From Candidatus Latescibacterota bacterium (GTDB taxonomy: Bacteria; JAAXHH01; JACQVL01): a stretch of 23,468 nt of DNA. A program made the position numbers and the translations under genes. Where the stretch lies: assembly GCA_016209865.1 (NCBI GenBank), contig JACQVL010000209.1:1-23468 (forward strand), read 5' to 3'. The notes beneath the pieces are model-generated. The model ran no database searches. It was not told the DNA's origin and was given only the letters and a program-made list of their open reading frames with translations. Positions within the stretch are counted from its first letter, which is position 1; every line of letters begins with the position of its first letter. This document shows positions 15,453 through 23,226 of this stretch, piece by piece.

Positions 15453-16097
15453 ATGAGACGGACTGTCTGGCTGCTGCTTGCGGCGCTGCTGGTCGCCGGG
15501 GCGATCATGCCGGCGGATGGGATGGCCCAGGCCGCGCCGGCGTCGATGGCCAACACCCTGACCCCGGCTGAGGACGCCGAAGGCTGGAAACTGTTGTTCG
15601 ACGGCAAGACCCTGTTAGGCTGGACCCGGCGCGGGGGCGGCGCGGACTGGAAGGTCGAGGAAGGGGCGATCACCGCCGTGGCCACCGGAGGGCCGAGTTA
15701 TATCGGCACCGCCTATGAATACATCAACTTTCATCTGAAGGCCGATTTCTGGCAGGATGAGGGTCACAACAGCGGGATTTTTCTTCGAGGGCCGAGGGCG
15801 GCCGAAGCGCCCATCAACCAGAAATCTTCCTATGAGATTAACATCTCCGACGAGCACAAGACGTTCCCGACGGGGAGCATCGTCGACCTGCACCGGTTCG
15901 ACCCCGTCCCGAAGACGGCCGGGAAATGGAACACGTATGAGATCATGGCCGAGGGCGATCATCTCGTCGTCAAGCTGAACGGGACGACGACGATTGACCT
16001 CAAAGATGGCACCCATTATAGCGGCATCATCGCCCTGCAGGCGTTTGGCACCGGGAAAGTACGGTTTCGGAACGTCAAGATTCGGCCGCTGAAATGA
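15453..16097 (+). CDS. Secreted DUF1080 (3-keto-disaccharide hydrolase-like) protein
   Basis: The 214-residue protein has a signal peptide (hydrophobic residues 5-19, cleavage near GMAQA at 23-27) and a single DUF1080 concanavalin-like domain (about 44-212) beginning GWKLLFDGKTLLGWTRRG, with W-K-V-E-E-G-A-I and HNSGIFLRGP typical of the family. Some DUF1080 members cleave 3-keto-glycosides, products made by sugar 3-dehydrogenases. Its place 24 nt after a periplasmic PQQ dehydrogenase therefore suggests sequential oxidation and cleavage of a glycoside; that link is inference. AAGGAGG precedes the start with 5-6 nt spacing. The TonB receptor gene starts 16 nt after its stop. Confidence 0.85.
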   Translation: MRRTVWLLLAALLVAGAIMPADGMAQAAPASMANTLTPAEDAEGWKLLFDGKTLLGWTRRGGGADWKVEEGAITAVATGGPSYIGTAYEYINFHLKADFWQDEGHNSGIFLRGPRAAEAPINQKSSYEINISDEHKTFPTGSIVDLHRFDPVPKTAGKWNTYEIMAEGDHLVVKLNGTTTIDLKDGTHYSGIIALQAFGTGKVRFRNVKIRPLK

Positions 16098-16113
16098 TCC
16101 TCGGTGCGATGAG

Positions 16114-18321
16114 ATGAAGACCCTCGTCCTTGCGCTGATCTCCCTGTGTGCCGTTGCCCATCTTGCTCTCGCCCAAGAGCGGCAACCGACGCACCAGGAT
16201 TCGTCGAACACCGGCGAGACCCCTCGATTTGAGGTTGAACCCCTCGTCATCACGGCGACCCGGTATGCGCGACCCGTCTATCGCGTCCCGTATGCCGTCG
16301 ACCTGCTCAACCAGGATGACATCCAGCACGCCGAGGTCGGGCTTTCTCTGGAAGAGGCGTTGCGTTCCCTGCCGGGCGTGGTCGTGCAGAACCGGTACAA
16401 CCTCTCCCAGGGGGATCGCATCAGCCTGCGGGGGATCGGGAGTCGGGCGGCCTTCGGGGTGCGAGGGCTGAAGCTCATCCAGGACGGGATTCCCCTGACG
16501 ATGGCGGACGGCCAGTCCCAACTGAACAACATCGACCTGGGGTCGGCCGGGCAGGTCGAAGTGCTGCGCGGGCCGAGTTCTTCGCTGTACGGCAACGCGG
16601 CCGGCGGCCTGATCAGCCTGCAGACGCAGACCGCCGTCGCCACCCCGTTCCAACTGCAACCCCGCCTGCTGGTCGGCGCCGATGGCTTGCGGAAATGGGA
16701 AGGGAAAGCCTCCGGCCAGGTCGGCCGCCATCAGTATCTCGTCAACGTCAATTCGCTGTGGCAGGAGGGCTACCGCGATTTCGCCAACGCTCGTTCCACC
16801 GGGGTCAACGCGGTCGGACACCACGTCCTGTCTCAGTCACTCAGCCTGACGACGGTGCTGAACGCTTACAATGCGCCCTACCTGCTGAACCCCAGTTCGC
16901 TGGCGAAAGCCGAGGCCGACACCGCGCCGACGAACGCGCGTCTGGCGGTGCAACGGCAGGGCGCCAGCAAGAAAACCAACCAGACCCAGGGCGGGATCAC
17001 CCTCCAGTACCGGGGGCGCGACAGCACCCGCCTGGAAGCCACTGTCTACGGTCTGGGCCGGTCGCTGTTCAACCCCATTCCGGGCCGGATTATCGACCTG
17101 GATCGCAAGGCCGGAGGACTGCGGACGGTGTGGAGCCGATCCGCTCAGGTCGCGGGATCGACGCTCCGGTGGACTGCCGGGGCCGATGTCGAGGTCCAGC
17201 GCGACGCCCGGCAGGAGTTTGGGAACGGGGGCATCCCCGCTCAGCACGTCGGGAAAGTCCACGACGACGCCATCTTCAAGCTCCTCACGTACGGCCCGCG
17301 TCTGCTCGATCAGGCGGAACGGGTGCTGGGCGTCGGTCCCTTCGTCGAACTGGAACTGACGCCATACCCCGCCTGGGTGATCACCGTAGGAGGCCGGTAT
17401 GACCGCTACCGATTCACCGTCGACGATCGGTTTCTGGATGACGGGGTAGACGATTCCGGGACGCGCACGATGGACCAGGTCAGTCCGATGGTGGGTCTGA
17501 CTTACCGTCCCCATCGGTTCATCAGCCTGTACGGGAACTATGCCACGGCGTTTCAGACCCCGACCACGACCGAATTGAGCAACCGGCCGACCAGAGAAGG
17601 CGGGTTCAACCCCGACCTGCGGCCGGAACGGGTACGCAGCGTCGAGGCGGGTCTCAAGGGCCTGTGGCCGGCACGACAGTTCACCTGGGATGCCGCGTTC
17701 TATTTCCTGACGATCGATGAGATGCTCATCCCGTTTCAAATCGACGATCCCAGCACCGAGGAGGTCTTCTTCCGGAACGCGGGCAAGACCCGGAACAGAG
17801 GGATCGAACTCAGGCTCACCTGGGCTCCGACGCCCGGATGGCGGGCTTCGTTCGCCTATACCCTGATGGATTTCATCTTTCAGGATTTTCTGGTCGAGAC
17901 GTCCGTCAATAACCGGCTGACCCGGTCTCAGCTCAAAGGAAACGACGTGCCGGGCGTTCCCCCGCAGCATCTGTACGCCGGGGTGATGTATAAGCACCGT
18001 CGCGGCGGATACGCCGAAGCCAACCTGCAGTGGATGGATCGTTATTTTGCCAACGATTTCAACGGACCGGGGCCGGGCAGCACGAAACCCGTCCGGGATT
18101 TCATCAATGACGCGTACCTGACGGTTGACCTGCGTCTGGGGGGCCAGCGCGACCTGGGATGGGTTGGGATCGACGTGTTTGTCGGGGTCAACAACCTGTT
18201 CAATACCCGGTATAACGGGTCGATCGTGCCCAATGCGGCGGGGGATCGGTTCTTCGAGCCGGCCGCCGGCCGCACCTGGTATACGGGCGTGGGGATTCCC
18301 GTTCCCCACGGGAGGCGTTGA
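16114..18321 (+). CDS. TonB-dependent outer-membrane receptor
   Basis: The 735-residue receptor has a signal peptide (1-20, cleavage ALA|Q), a TonB-box-like EPLVITATR (42-50), a plug domain (about 52-165, with LRSLPGVVVQNR, RISLRGIGSR and VEVLRGPSSSLYGNAAGG) and a 22-strand-type barrel to the C-terminus. It imports an energised ligand across the outer membrane; siderophores, cofactors and glycans are all possible. Within this operon a sugar, or PQQ itself, would make sense. Oddity: the protein ends ...GVGIPVPHGRR and not in an aromatic residue, so the usual terminal Phe/Trp BAM signal is missing or internal. The ribosome-binding site is weak (GATGAG just upstream), which may mean translational coupling. 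The next gene begins 2 nt after its stop. Confidence 0.9.
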   Translation: MKTLVLALISLCAVAHLALAQERQPTHQDSSNTGETPRFEVEPLVITATRYARPVYRVPYAVDLLNQDDIQHAEVGLSLEEALRSLPGVVVQNRYNLSQGDRISLRGIGSRAAFGVRGLKLIQDGIPLTMADGQSQLNNIDLGSAGQVEVLRGPSSSLYGNAAGGLISLQTQTAVATPFQLQPRLLVGADGLRKWEGKASGQVGRHQYLVNVNSLWQEGYRDFANARSTGVNAVGHHVLSQSLSLTTVLNAYNAPYLLNPSSLAKAEADTAPTNARLAVQRQGASKKTNQTQGGITLQYRGRDSTRLEATVYGLGRSLFNPIPGRIIDLDRKAGGLRTVWSRSAQVAGSTLRWTAGADVEVQRDARQEFGNGGIPAQHVGKVHDDAIFKLLTYGPRLLDQAERVLGVGPFVELELTPYPAWVITVGGRYDRYRFTVDDRFLDDGVDDSGTRTMDQVSPMVGLTYRPHRFISLYGNYATAFQTPTTTELSNRPTREGGFNPDLRPERVRSVEAGLKGLWPARQFTWDAAFYFLTIDEMLIPFQIDDPSTEEVFFRNAGKTRNRGIELRLTWAPTPGWRASFAYTLMDFIFQDFLVETSVNNRLTRSQLKGNDVPGVPPQHLYAGVMYKHRRGGYAEANLQWMDRYFANDFNGPGPGSTKPVRDFINDAYLTVDLRLGGQRDLGWVGIDVFVGVNNLFNTRYNGSIVPNAAGDRFFEPAAGRTWYTGVGIPVPHGRR

Positions 18322-18323
18322 CG

Positions 18324-18866
18324 ATGGCCCGGTCGCACGACCCGCCGAATTACATGGGTGTGTTCTACTCGTTAGCCGTGCTCACCGGGCTTGAGATCGG
18401 GGTGACGTTCCTCCCCATCCCGACCCTGCTCAGCCGGATTCTGCTGGTCGGCCTGGCCGCCACCAAGGCGGCGCTGGTGGCCCTGTATTTCATGCATCTG
18501 AAGTTTGAGCGGAGGACCCTCACCTGGATTGCCTTGACACCGGGGTTGATCTGTACGTTCTTAGTGCTGATGCTCCTCCCGGATAGTGTGGCCATCACAC
18601 GGCGTCCAGGATCGTTCGCGGCCGCGCAGGAGACGCTGCCGCCCGTTGAACTCATCACAGGCCCTGGCGTTGACGTCGTGAAAAGAAACTGTACCCGCTG
18701 TCATCCGGTGAACATCATCGCCCAGACGAGGAAGGATCGGGCCGGGTGGCTGGAATCCATCCGATGGCTGCAGCAAGAAAAAGGCCTTCGGCGGTTTGAT
18801 CAAAAAACAGAAGAGACAATTTTAGATTACTTATCGACGTATTATGCGCCGGAATCGTCGCAGTAG
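18324..18866 (+). CDS. Cytochrome oxidase subunit IV-like membrane protein fused to a haem c domain
   Basis: The 180-residue protein has three hydrophobic segments (about 12-30, 38-58, 67-88). The sequence LVALYFMHLKFERR (51-64) is the hallmark of bacterial cytochrome c oxidase subunit IV (CtaF/COX4_pro). A linker leads to a haem c site CTRCH (123-127) and a helical C-terminal tail. Basic residues after segment 2 put that loop in the cytoplasm, so the haem domain would lie in the periplasm. No other oxidase subunits are nearby; it lies 2 nt after the TonB receptor in the PQQ operon and may be the electron acceptor for the dehydrogenase. Oddity: no Met or His follows CTRCH, so the usual sixth haem ligand is missing. 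GGAGG 8 nt upstream supports the ATG. The stop codon lies within a large palindrome. Confidence 0.8.
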   Translation: MARSHDPPNYMGVFYSLAVLTGLEIGVTFLPIPTLLSRILLVGLAATKAALVALYFMHLKFERRTLTWIALTPGLICTFLVLMLLPDSVAITRRPGSFAAAQETLPPVELITGPGVDVVKRNCTRCHPVNIIAQTRKDRAGWLESIRWLQQEKGLRRFDQKTEETILDYLSTYYAPESSQ

Positions 18867-18893
18867 GGGCGCAGCATGCTGCGCCCCTACTGC
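18860..18893. repeat. Perfect 34-nt palindrome, possible terminator
   Basis: Both 17-nt arms match perfectly around the centre GCATGC (GCAGTAGGGGCG... mirrored by ...CGCCCCTACTGC). The TAG stop codon of the oxidase-IV/cytochrome fusion (18864-18866) lies inside the left arm. As RNA it would form a very stable hairpin at the operon end, but no U-tract follows. Its form resembles dispersed palindromic repeats more than a dedicated terminator. Confidence 0.8.
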
Positions 18894-18916
18894 CGGGCCA
18901 TTACCTTATAATCTGG

Positions 18917-18944
18917 TGTCATTCCCGCGCAAGTGGGAATCCAT
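18917..18944. repeat. ATTCCCGC hairpin repeat, copy 3
   Basis: Same family and orientation as 1942-1970: TGTCATTCCCGCGCAAG followed by TGGGAATCCAT, with one arm mismatch. It ends 17 nt before the start of the VWA gene. A TATAAT at 18907-18912 lies between the palindrome and this copy, but no -35 box was found. Confidence 0.75.
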
Positions 18945-18961
18945 ATCGCGCGTCATTGCCC

Positions 18962-21256
18962 ATGCTCGATTCGCTCCTGAAATCGCTCGGCGTGCTCAGC
19001 ACGAACGGGAAATTGCTGTTCAAGTCGCCCCTGGCCCCGTGGGGAGTGTTGTGCATCACAGCCGCGATCATCGCCGCCGTTCTTCTATTCTATCGGCGCA
19101 CGACCGTCCCGATCTCCGGGCGAACCCGCACGCTCCTCATCACCATGAAGCTGCTGCCCCTTCTGCTCATCCTGGTCAGCCTGCTCGAGCCGGTGATGGT
19201 GACGTCGGAAGTGACCCCCCAGCAGGGGTTCGTGCTCGTCCTGGTCGATGACTCGAAGAGCATGCGCATCCAGGACGCGCCCGGTCGCCTCCCCCGGTTC
19301 GAGGCGGTCAAGCGGCTGATGACCGATCAAGAACTGCTCGCCTCGCTGTCCGGGCGGTTCAAAGTCCGCACGTTCCGGTTTGCGTCCGACGCCGAACGGG
19401 TCGAGGACCTCACCCGACTGGAGGCGAGCGGCGGGTCGACCAACATCGCCGGGGCGCTGAGCCAGACGACGCAGGAGTTCCGGGACCTTCCGTTAGCCGG
19501 GGTGGTGCTCGTCTCCGACGGGGCGGACAACGCCAGTCAGGGGTCGAACGACCTGGCGGGCGTCGCCGCCGCGTTGAAGGCCCAGGGCATCCCGGTCTAC
19601 GCCGTGGGAGTCGGCCAGGAGCACATCGAGAAGGATATCGAGATCGTCAAAGTGGCGACGTCCAAGACGCTCGCCGCCGGGTCGGTCACCGACCTGTTTG
19701 TCACCATCCGGGGCCACGGGTTCCCCGGCCAGGCGGTCGACCTGCACGTGAAAGAAGGCACCCGGATCGTCCGGACGGAGAAGGTCGAGTTGGGGAAAGA
19801 CGGGGAGACGAAGCGCGTCAAACTCTCCTTAGCGCCCGAGTCGCCGGGCATCTTCGAGTACACCGTGCAGGTGCCCCCCCGGCCGTCGGAGACGATCACG
19901 GAGAACAACCAGCGGAGTTTTCTGGTCGATAACCGATCCCGGACCGCCCGGGTGTTGTACGTCGACGGCTACCCCCGGAAGGAGTTTAAGTTCATCCGGC
20001 GGGCGGTCGAGGAAGATCGCCAGATTCAGCTCGCGTCCTTAGTGCGGGTCTCGAAGGAGAACCGGCTGTACCGGCAGGGGGTCCGGACGCAGGAGGAGTT
20101 GCGGGACGGGTATCCGAGGACGAAAGAAGAGCTGTTCCAGTACGACACGGTCATCGTCGGGGATGTCGAGGCCCGGTGGTTTACCCCCCAGCAGTTGCAG
20201 ATGACGGAGGAGTTCGTCAGCGTCCGGGGGGGCGGGTTCCTGATGTTAGGCGGGGATCACACGCTCGCCGAAGGCGGGTATGTCGGGACGCCGATCGAGG
20301 ACGTCCTGCCCGTCCGGATCGGTGGAGGCCGGCGCGGGAGCGGATGGGGGACGGGGGTGGTGGATCGCGAGTTCCGGGTCGGACTGACCCCGGACGGGAA
20401 AGCTCATCCGATGCTCCGTATCGCCCCCGACCCGGATGAGAACCTCCGGCACTGGGGCCGGCTGCCCGAACTGGTCGGGTACAACCGGGTCGGCGAGCCG
20501 AAGCCGGGCGCGACCGTCCTGGCCGTCGATCAATCCGTCGACCTGCTCGAAGGCTCGAACATCATCCTGGCCGTTCAGCGGTACGGGCAGGGCCGGTCGA
20601 TGGTGTTCACGACCGCCGGCTCCTGGCGGTGGCAGATGCTCATGCCGGCGGTCGATCCCTCCCATGAGCGTATCTGGCAGCAGGTCGTCCGCTGGCTGGC
20701 GCTCTCCTCGCCCAGCCAGGTGACCCTGACGCTCGACAGGGAATCGTACGGCGACCGGGAGCCGGTGACGATCAAAGCCCGGGTCGTGGATACCGCGTAC
20801 GCGCCCGTCAACGACGCGTCCGTCTGGGCGCAGGTGACCGACCCGACCGGCCAGTCGGAAGCCGTGGAGCTCGAATGGACGTTCAGCGATGGCGGAACCT
20901 ACCGGGCAGAGTACCATCCGAAAGCGGGTGGGATGCATCGGGTGGAGGTGTTCGTGAAATCCCCGGAGACGATCACCGCGCGCGACCAGGGCGGGTTTAG
21001 CGTCGCTGAGTCGGCCTCGGAATACACGGATGCCGTCCTGCACGCGGATGTGCTCACACGCTTAGCGGAGACGACTGGCGGGCAGTATGTGGGCATCGAG
21101 CAGGCCCGCCGGCTGCCGGACGCCATCAAGCCGGTGAAACGGACGACCTCGATGGTGATCGAGAAAGACCTGCGGGATATCCCGCCGCTGTTTGCCGTGG
21201 TCGTCCTCCTGCTCTCCCTGGAATGGGTCCTCCGGCGACGGCAGGGATTGGCGTGA
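18962..21256 (+). CDS. VWA-domain membrane protein with glutamine-amidotransferase-like region
   Basis: The 764-residue protein has two N-terminal membrane helices (about 27-44 and 58-78), a von Willebrand factor A domain (about 88-290) with an intact MIDAS (DDSKS at 96-100, a Thr in GGSTN near 160, and Asp186 in LVSDGADN), a central class I amidotransferase-like region (about 395-460, FLMLGGDHTLAEGGY), beta-rich segments, and a C-terminal helix (about 741-757) ending in basic residues. This is the layout of large uncharacterised VWA proteins of Acidobacteriota, Planctomycetota and relatives, usually found beside MoxR ATPase and DUF58 genes; neither is present here. The ATG at 18962 (or a TTG at 18956) has no recognisable Shine-Dalgarno site, because an ATTCCCGC repeat occupies the upstream sequence. 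Function unknown; a surface or periplasmic binding or assembly role is likely. Confidence 0.8.
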   Translation: MLDSLLKSLGVLSTNGKLLFKSPLAPWGVLCITAAIIAAVLLFYRRTTVPISGRTRTLLITMKLLPLLLILVSLLEPVMVTSEVTPQQGFVLVLVDDSKSMRIQDAPGRLPRFEAVKRLMTDQELLASLSGRFKVRTFRFASDAERVEDLTRLEASGGSTNIAGALSQTTQEFRDLPLAGVVLVSDGADNASQGSNDLAGVAAALKAQGIPVYAVGVGQEHIEKDIEIVKVATSKTLAAGSVTDLFVTIRGHGFPGQAVDLHVKEGTRIVRTEKVELGKDGETKRVKLSLAPESPGIFEYTVQVPPRPSETITENNQRSFLVDNRSRTARVLYVDGYPRKEFKFIRRAVEEDRQIQLASLVRVSKENRLYRQGVRTQEELRDGYPRTKEELFQYDTVIVGDVEARWFTPQQLQMTEEFVSVRGGGFLMLGGDHTLAEGGYVGTPIEDVLPVRIGGGRRGSGWGTGVVDREFRVGLTPDGKAHPMLRIAPDPDENLRHWGRLPELVGYNRVGEPKPGATVLAVDQSVDLLEGSNIILAVQRYGQGRSMVFTTAGSWRWQMLMPAVDPSHERIWQQVVRWLALSSPSQVTLTLDRESYGDREPVTIKARVVDTAYAPVNDASVWAQVTDPTGQSEAVELEWTFSDGGTYRAEYHPKAGGMHRVEVFVKSPETITARDQGGFSVAESASEYTDAVLHADVLTRLAETTGGQYVGIEQARRLPDAIKPVKRTTSMVIEKDLRDIPPLFAVVVLLLSLEWVLRRRQGLA

Positions 21257-21263
21257 TTCAAGT

Positions 21264-21377
21264 ACAAAGGACGAAGGAGTAAGGACGAAAAAAGGAATGG
21301 ATTCCCGCTTCTGCGGGAATGGCCGTTGCTTCAATGACGCAAGTTGTTTCGTCCTTCGTCCTTTGTCCTTCATCCTT
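21264..21377. repeat. AAGGACN heptad inverted repeat enclosing ATTCCCGC repeat copy 4
   Basis: The left arm has three 7-nt units (AAGGACG, AAGGAGT, AAGGACG at 21267-21287). The right arm has four complementary units (CGTCCTT twice, TGTCCTT, CATCCTT at 21350-21377). A 15-bp perfect match joins 21264-21278 with 21352-21366. Inside lies a reverse-oriented ATTCCCGC hairpin (21297-21322, perfect 9-bp arms). Together they fill the spacer between the VWA gene and glmS; no glmS ribozyme is recognisable there. Confidence 0.8.
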
Positions 21378-21394
21378 ACAAAGGGGTGTTGCTT

Positions 21395-23221
21395 ATGTGT
21401 GGCATCGTTGGCTACGTCGGCACGCGCGAAGTCCTGCCGATCCTGCTGGGCGGACTGAAGCGACTGGAATACCGTGGGTATGATTCAGCGGGGATCGCCG
21501 CGTTGCAGTCGGGACGGCTGAGCACGGTCAAGACGGTCGGCCGGTTGAGCCGGCTGGAAGAAGAGATCACCGGCATCGGGTTCGACGCCGGTCTGGGCAT
21601 CGGCCATACCCGCTGGGCGACGCACGGCGAGCCGTCGACGATCAACGCCCATCCCCATACCGACTGTCGCGGGAACATCGCGCTCGTGCACAACGGGATC
21701 ATCGAAAACTTCGAGGGACTGAAAAGGCTGCTGGAAGAGAAAGGACACCGGTTCCGGAGCGCGACGGACACCGAGGTCCTGGCGCACCTGATCGAGGAAT
21801 TTTACGAAGGAGACCTTGCCGAGGCAGTGACCGTTGCCCTCCATCATGTCGAAGGGACGTATGGCATCGCGGTGATTGCCCAGCGAGAGCCGGGTGTGCT
21901 CGTCGCCGCCCGGCACGGCAGCCCGCTCGTCGTCGGCCTGAGTGAGGGGGAACGGTTCCTCGCCTCGGATGTGGCGGCGCTCATCGAGCATACCGACCGG
22001 GTGATCTACCTGAAGGACGGGGAGCGCGTCGTCCTCACCCAGGATGACGTCAAGGTGAGTTCGATAGATGGCGTCACGCTCCGGCCCGAAGAAACCCGGA
22101 TTACCTGGGACCTGGAAGCGATCGAACGCGGCGGGTTCGATCATTTCATGCTCAAAGAGATTTTCGAGCAGCCGACCGCGGTCGTGAATTCCCTGCGCGG
22201 CCGCTTAGATGTCCAGCACGGCTCCGCCATCCTCGGCGGGCTGAACCTGACTCACGATGACCTCGCGGGCATCCGCCGGATCATCCTGACCGCCTGCGGC
22301 ACCTCCTGGCACGCCGGACTGGTCGGGGAGTACATGCTCGAGGAATTGACCCGGATCCCCGTCGAGGTCGAGTACGCGTCGGAATTCCGCTACCGCAGCC
22401 CGATCATCGACGACGGCACTCTCGTCTTTGCCATCAGCCAGTCGGGCGAGACTGCCGAGACCTTAGCCGCCATCCGGGAGGCGAAGAAGCGCGGGGCGAA
22501 AACGCTCGGCATCTGCAACGTCGTCGGGTCGACGATCGCCAGGGAGTGCGACGGCGGCATCTACCTCCACGCCGGGCCGGAGATCGGGGTGGCCTCTACG
22601 AAGGCGTTCACCGCCCAGATCTCCGTGCTGGCCCTGCTCACCCTGCTGCTCGCCCATGCCCGCGAGCACTACCGTGAACGCCGCCTCGTCATCGCGCGGG
22701 AGTTGCAGCACATCCCGGAGAAGATGCGCCAGGTGCTCGATCTCAACGACCGCATCCGCCAGATCGCGGAGGAGTATGCCGACCGGAACAACGCTCTCTA
22801 CCTGGGCCGGTTCTTCAACTTCCCGGTCGCCTTAGAAGGGGCGTTGAAGCTCAAAGAAATCTCGTACATCCACGCGGAAGGCTACCCGGCGGCGGAGATG
22901 AAGCACGGGCCGATCGCCCTCATCGATAAGAACATGCCGGTGGTGTTCATCGCCACCCAGGACCGGGTGTACGACAAGATCATGAGCAACATCGAAGAGG
23001 TCCGCGCGCGGAAAGGCCAGGTCATCGCCATCGCCACGGAAGGGGATACCTGGATCGGCAAGAAAGCCGACCATGTCATCTACATCCCGGACATCGACCC
23101 GTTCTTAGTGGCTCTCCTGTCCGTGATTCCGCTCCAGTTGCTCGCCTACCACATCGCGGTCCTGCGCGGCTGTGATGTCGATAAGCCCCGGAACCTGGCG
23201 AAGAGCGTGACGGTGGAGTGA
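21395..23221 (+). CDS. glmS: Glutamine--fructose-6-phosphate aminotransferase (isomerising)
   Basis: The 608-residue GlmS is full length compared with the E. coli enzyme (609). It makes glucosamine-6-phosphate from fructose-6-phosphate and glutamine, the first step to UDP-GlcNAc for peptidoglycan and LPS, in the cytoplasm. The N-terminus MCGIVGYVG exposes Cys as the Ntn glutaminase nucleophile. HTRWATHGEPS (about 69-79) and HNGIIENF follow. Two SIS sugar-isomerase domains (about 285-430 and 455-600) include ACGTSWHAG, SQSGETAETLAA and EGYPAAEMKHGPIALID, and it ends KPRNLAKSVTVE. The ATG at 21395 is required because Cys must be residue 2; AAAGGGG is 8 nt upstream. The leader holds heptad repeats and no visible riboswitch. 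Downstream is a long repeat region. Confidence 0.97.
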   Translation: MCGIVGYVGTREVLPILLGGLKRLEYRGYDSAGIAALQSGRLSTVKTVGRLSRLEEEITGIGFDAGLGIGHTRWATHGEPSTINAHPHTDCRGNIALVHNGIIENFEGLKRLLEEKGHRFRSATDTEVLAHLIEEFYEGDLAEAVTVALHHVEGTYGIAVIAQREPGVLVAARHGSPLVVGLSEGERFLASDVAALIEHTDRVIYLKDGERVVLTQDDVKVSSIDGVTLRPEETRITWDLEAIERGGFDHFMLKEIFEQPTAVVNSLRGRLDVQHGSAILGGLNLTHDDLAGIRRIILTACGTSWHAGLVGEYMLEELTRIPVEVEYASEFRYRSPIIDDGTLVFAISQSGETAETLAAIREAKKRGAKTLGICNVVGSTIARECDGGIYLHAGPEIGVASTKAFTAQISVLALLTLLLAHAREHYRERRLVIARELQHIPEKMRQVLDLNDRIRQIAEEYADRNNALYLGRFFNFPVALEGALKLKEISYIHAEGYPAAEMKHGPIALIDKNMPVVFIATQDRVYDKIMSNIEEVRARKGQVIAIATEGDTWIGKKADHVIYIPDIDPFLVALLSVIPLQLLAYHIAVLRGCDVDKPRNLAKSVTVE

Positions 23222-23226
23222 TGAAT

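Noticed and set aside
16837-18309. 490-codon open frame antisense to the TonB receptor gene
   Set aside because: Same reason: the plus strand encodes a complete receptor with plug and barrel motifs, and the antisense product has no motif.
21257-21394. glmS ribozyme in the glmS leader
   Set aside because: The 138-nt spacer is accounted for by AAGGACN heptads and an ATTCCCGC hairpin, and no ribozyme core could be recognised.
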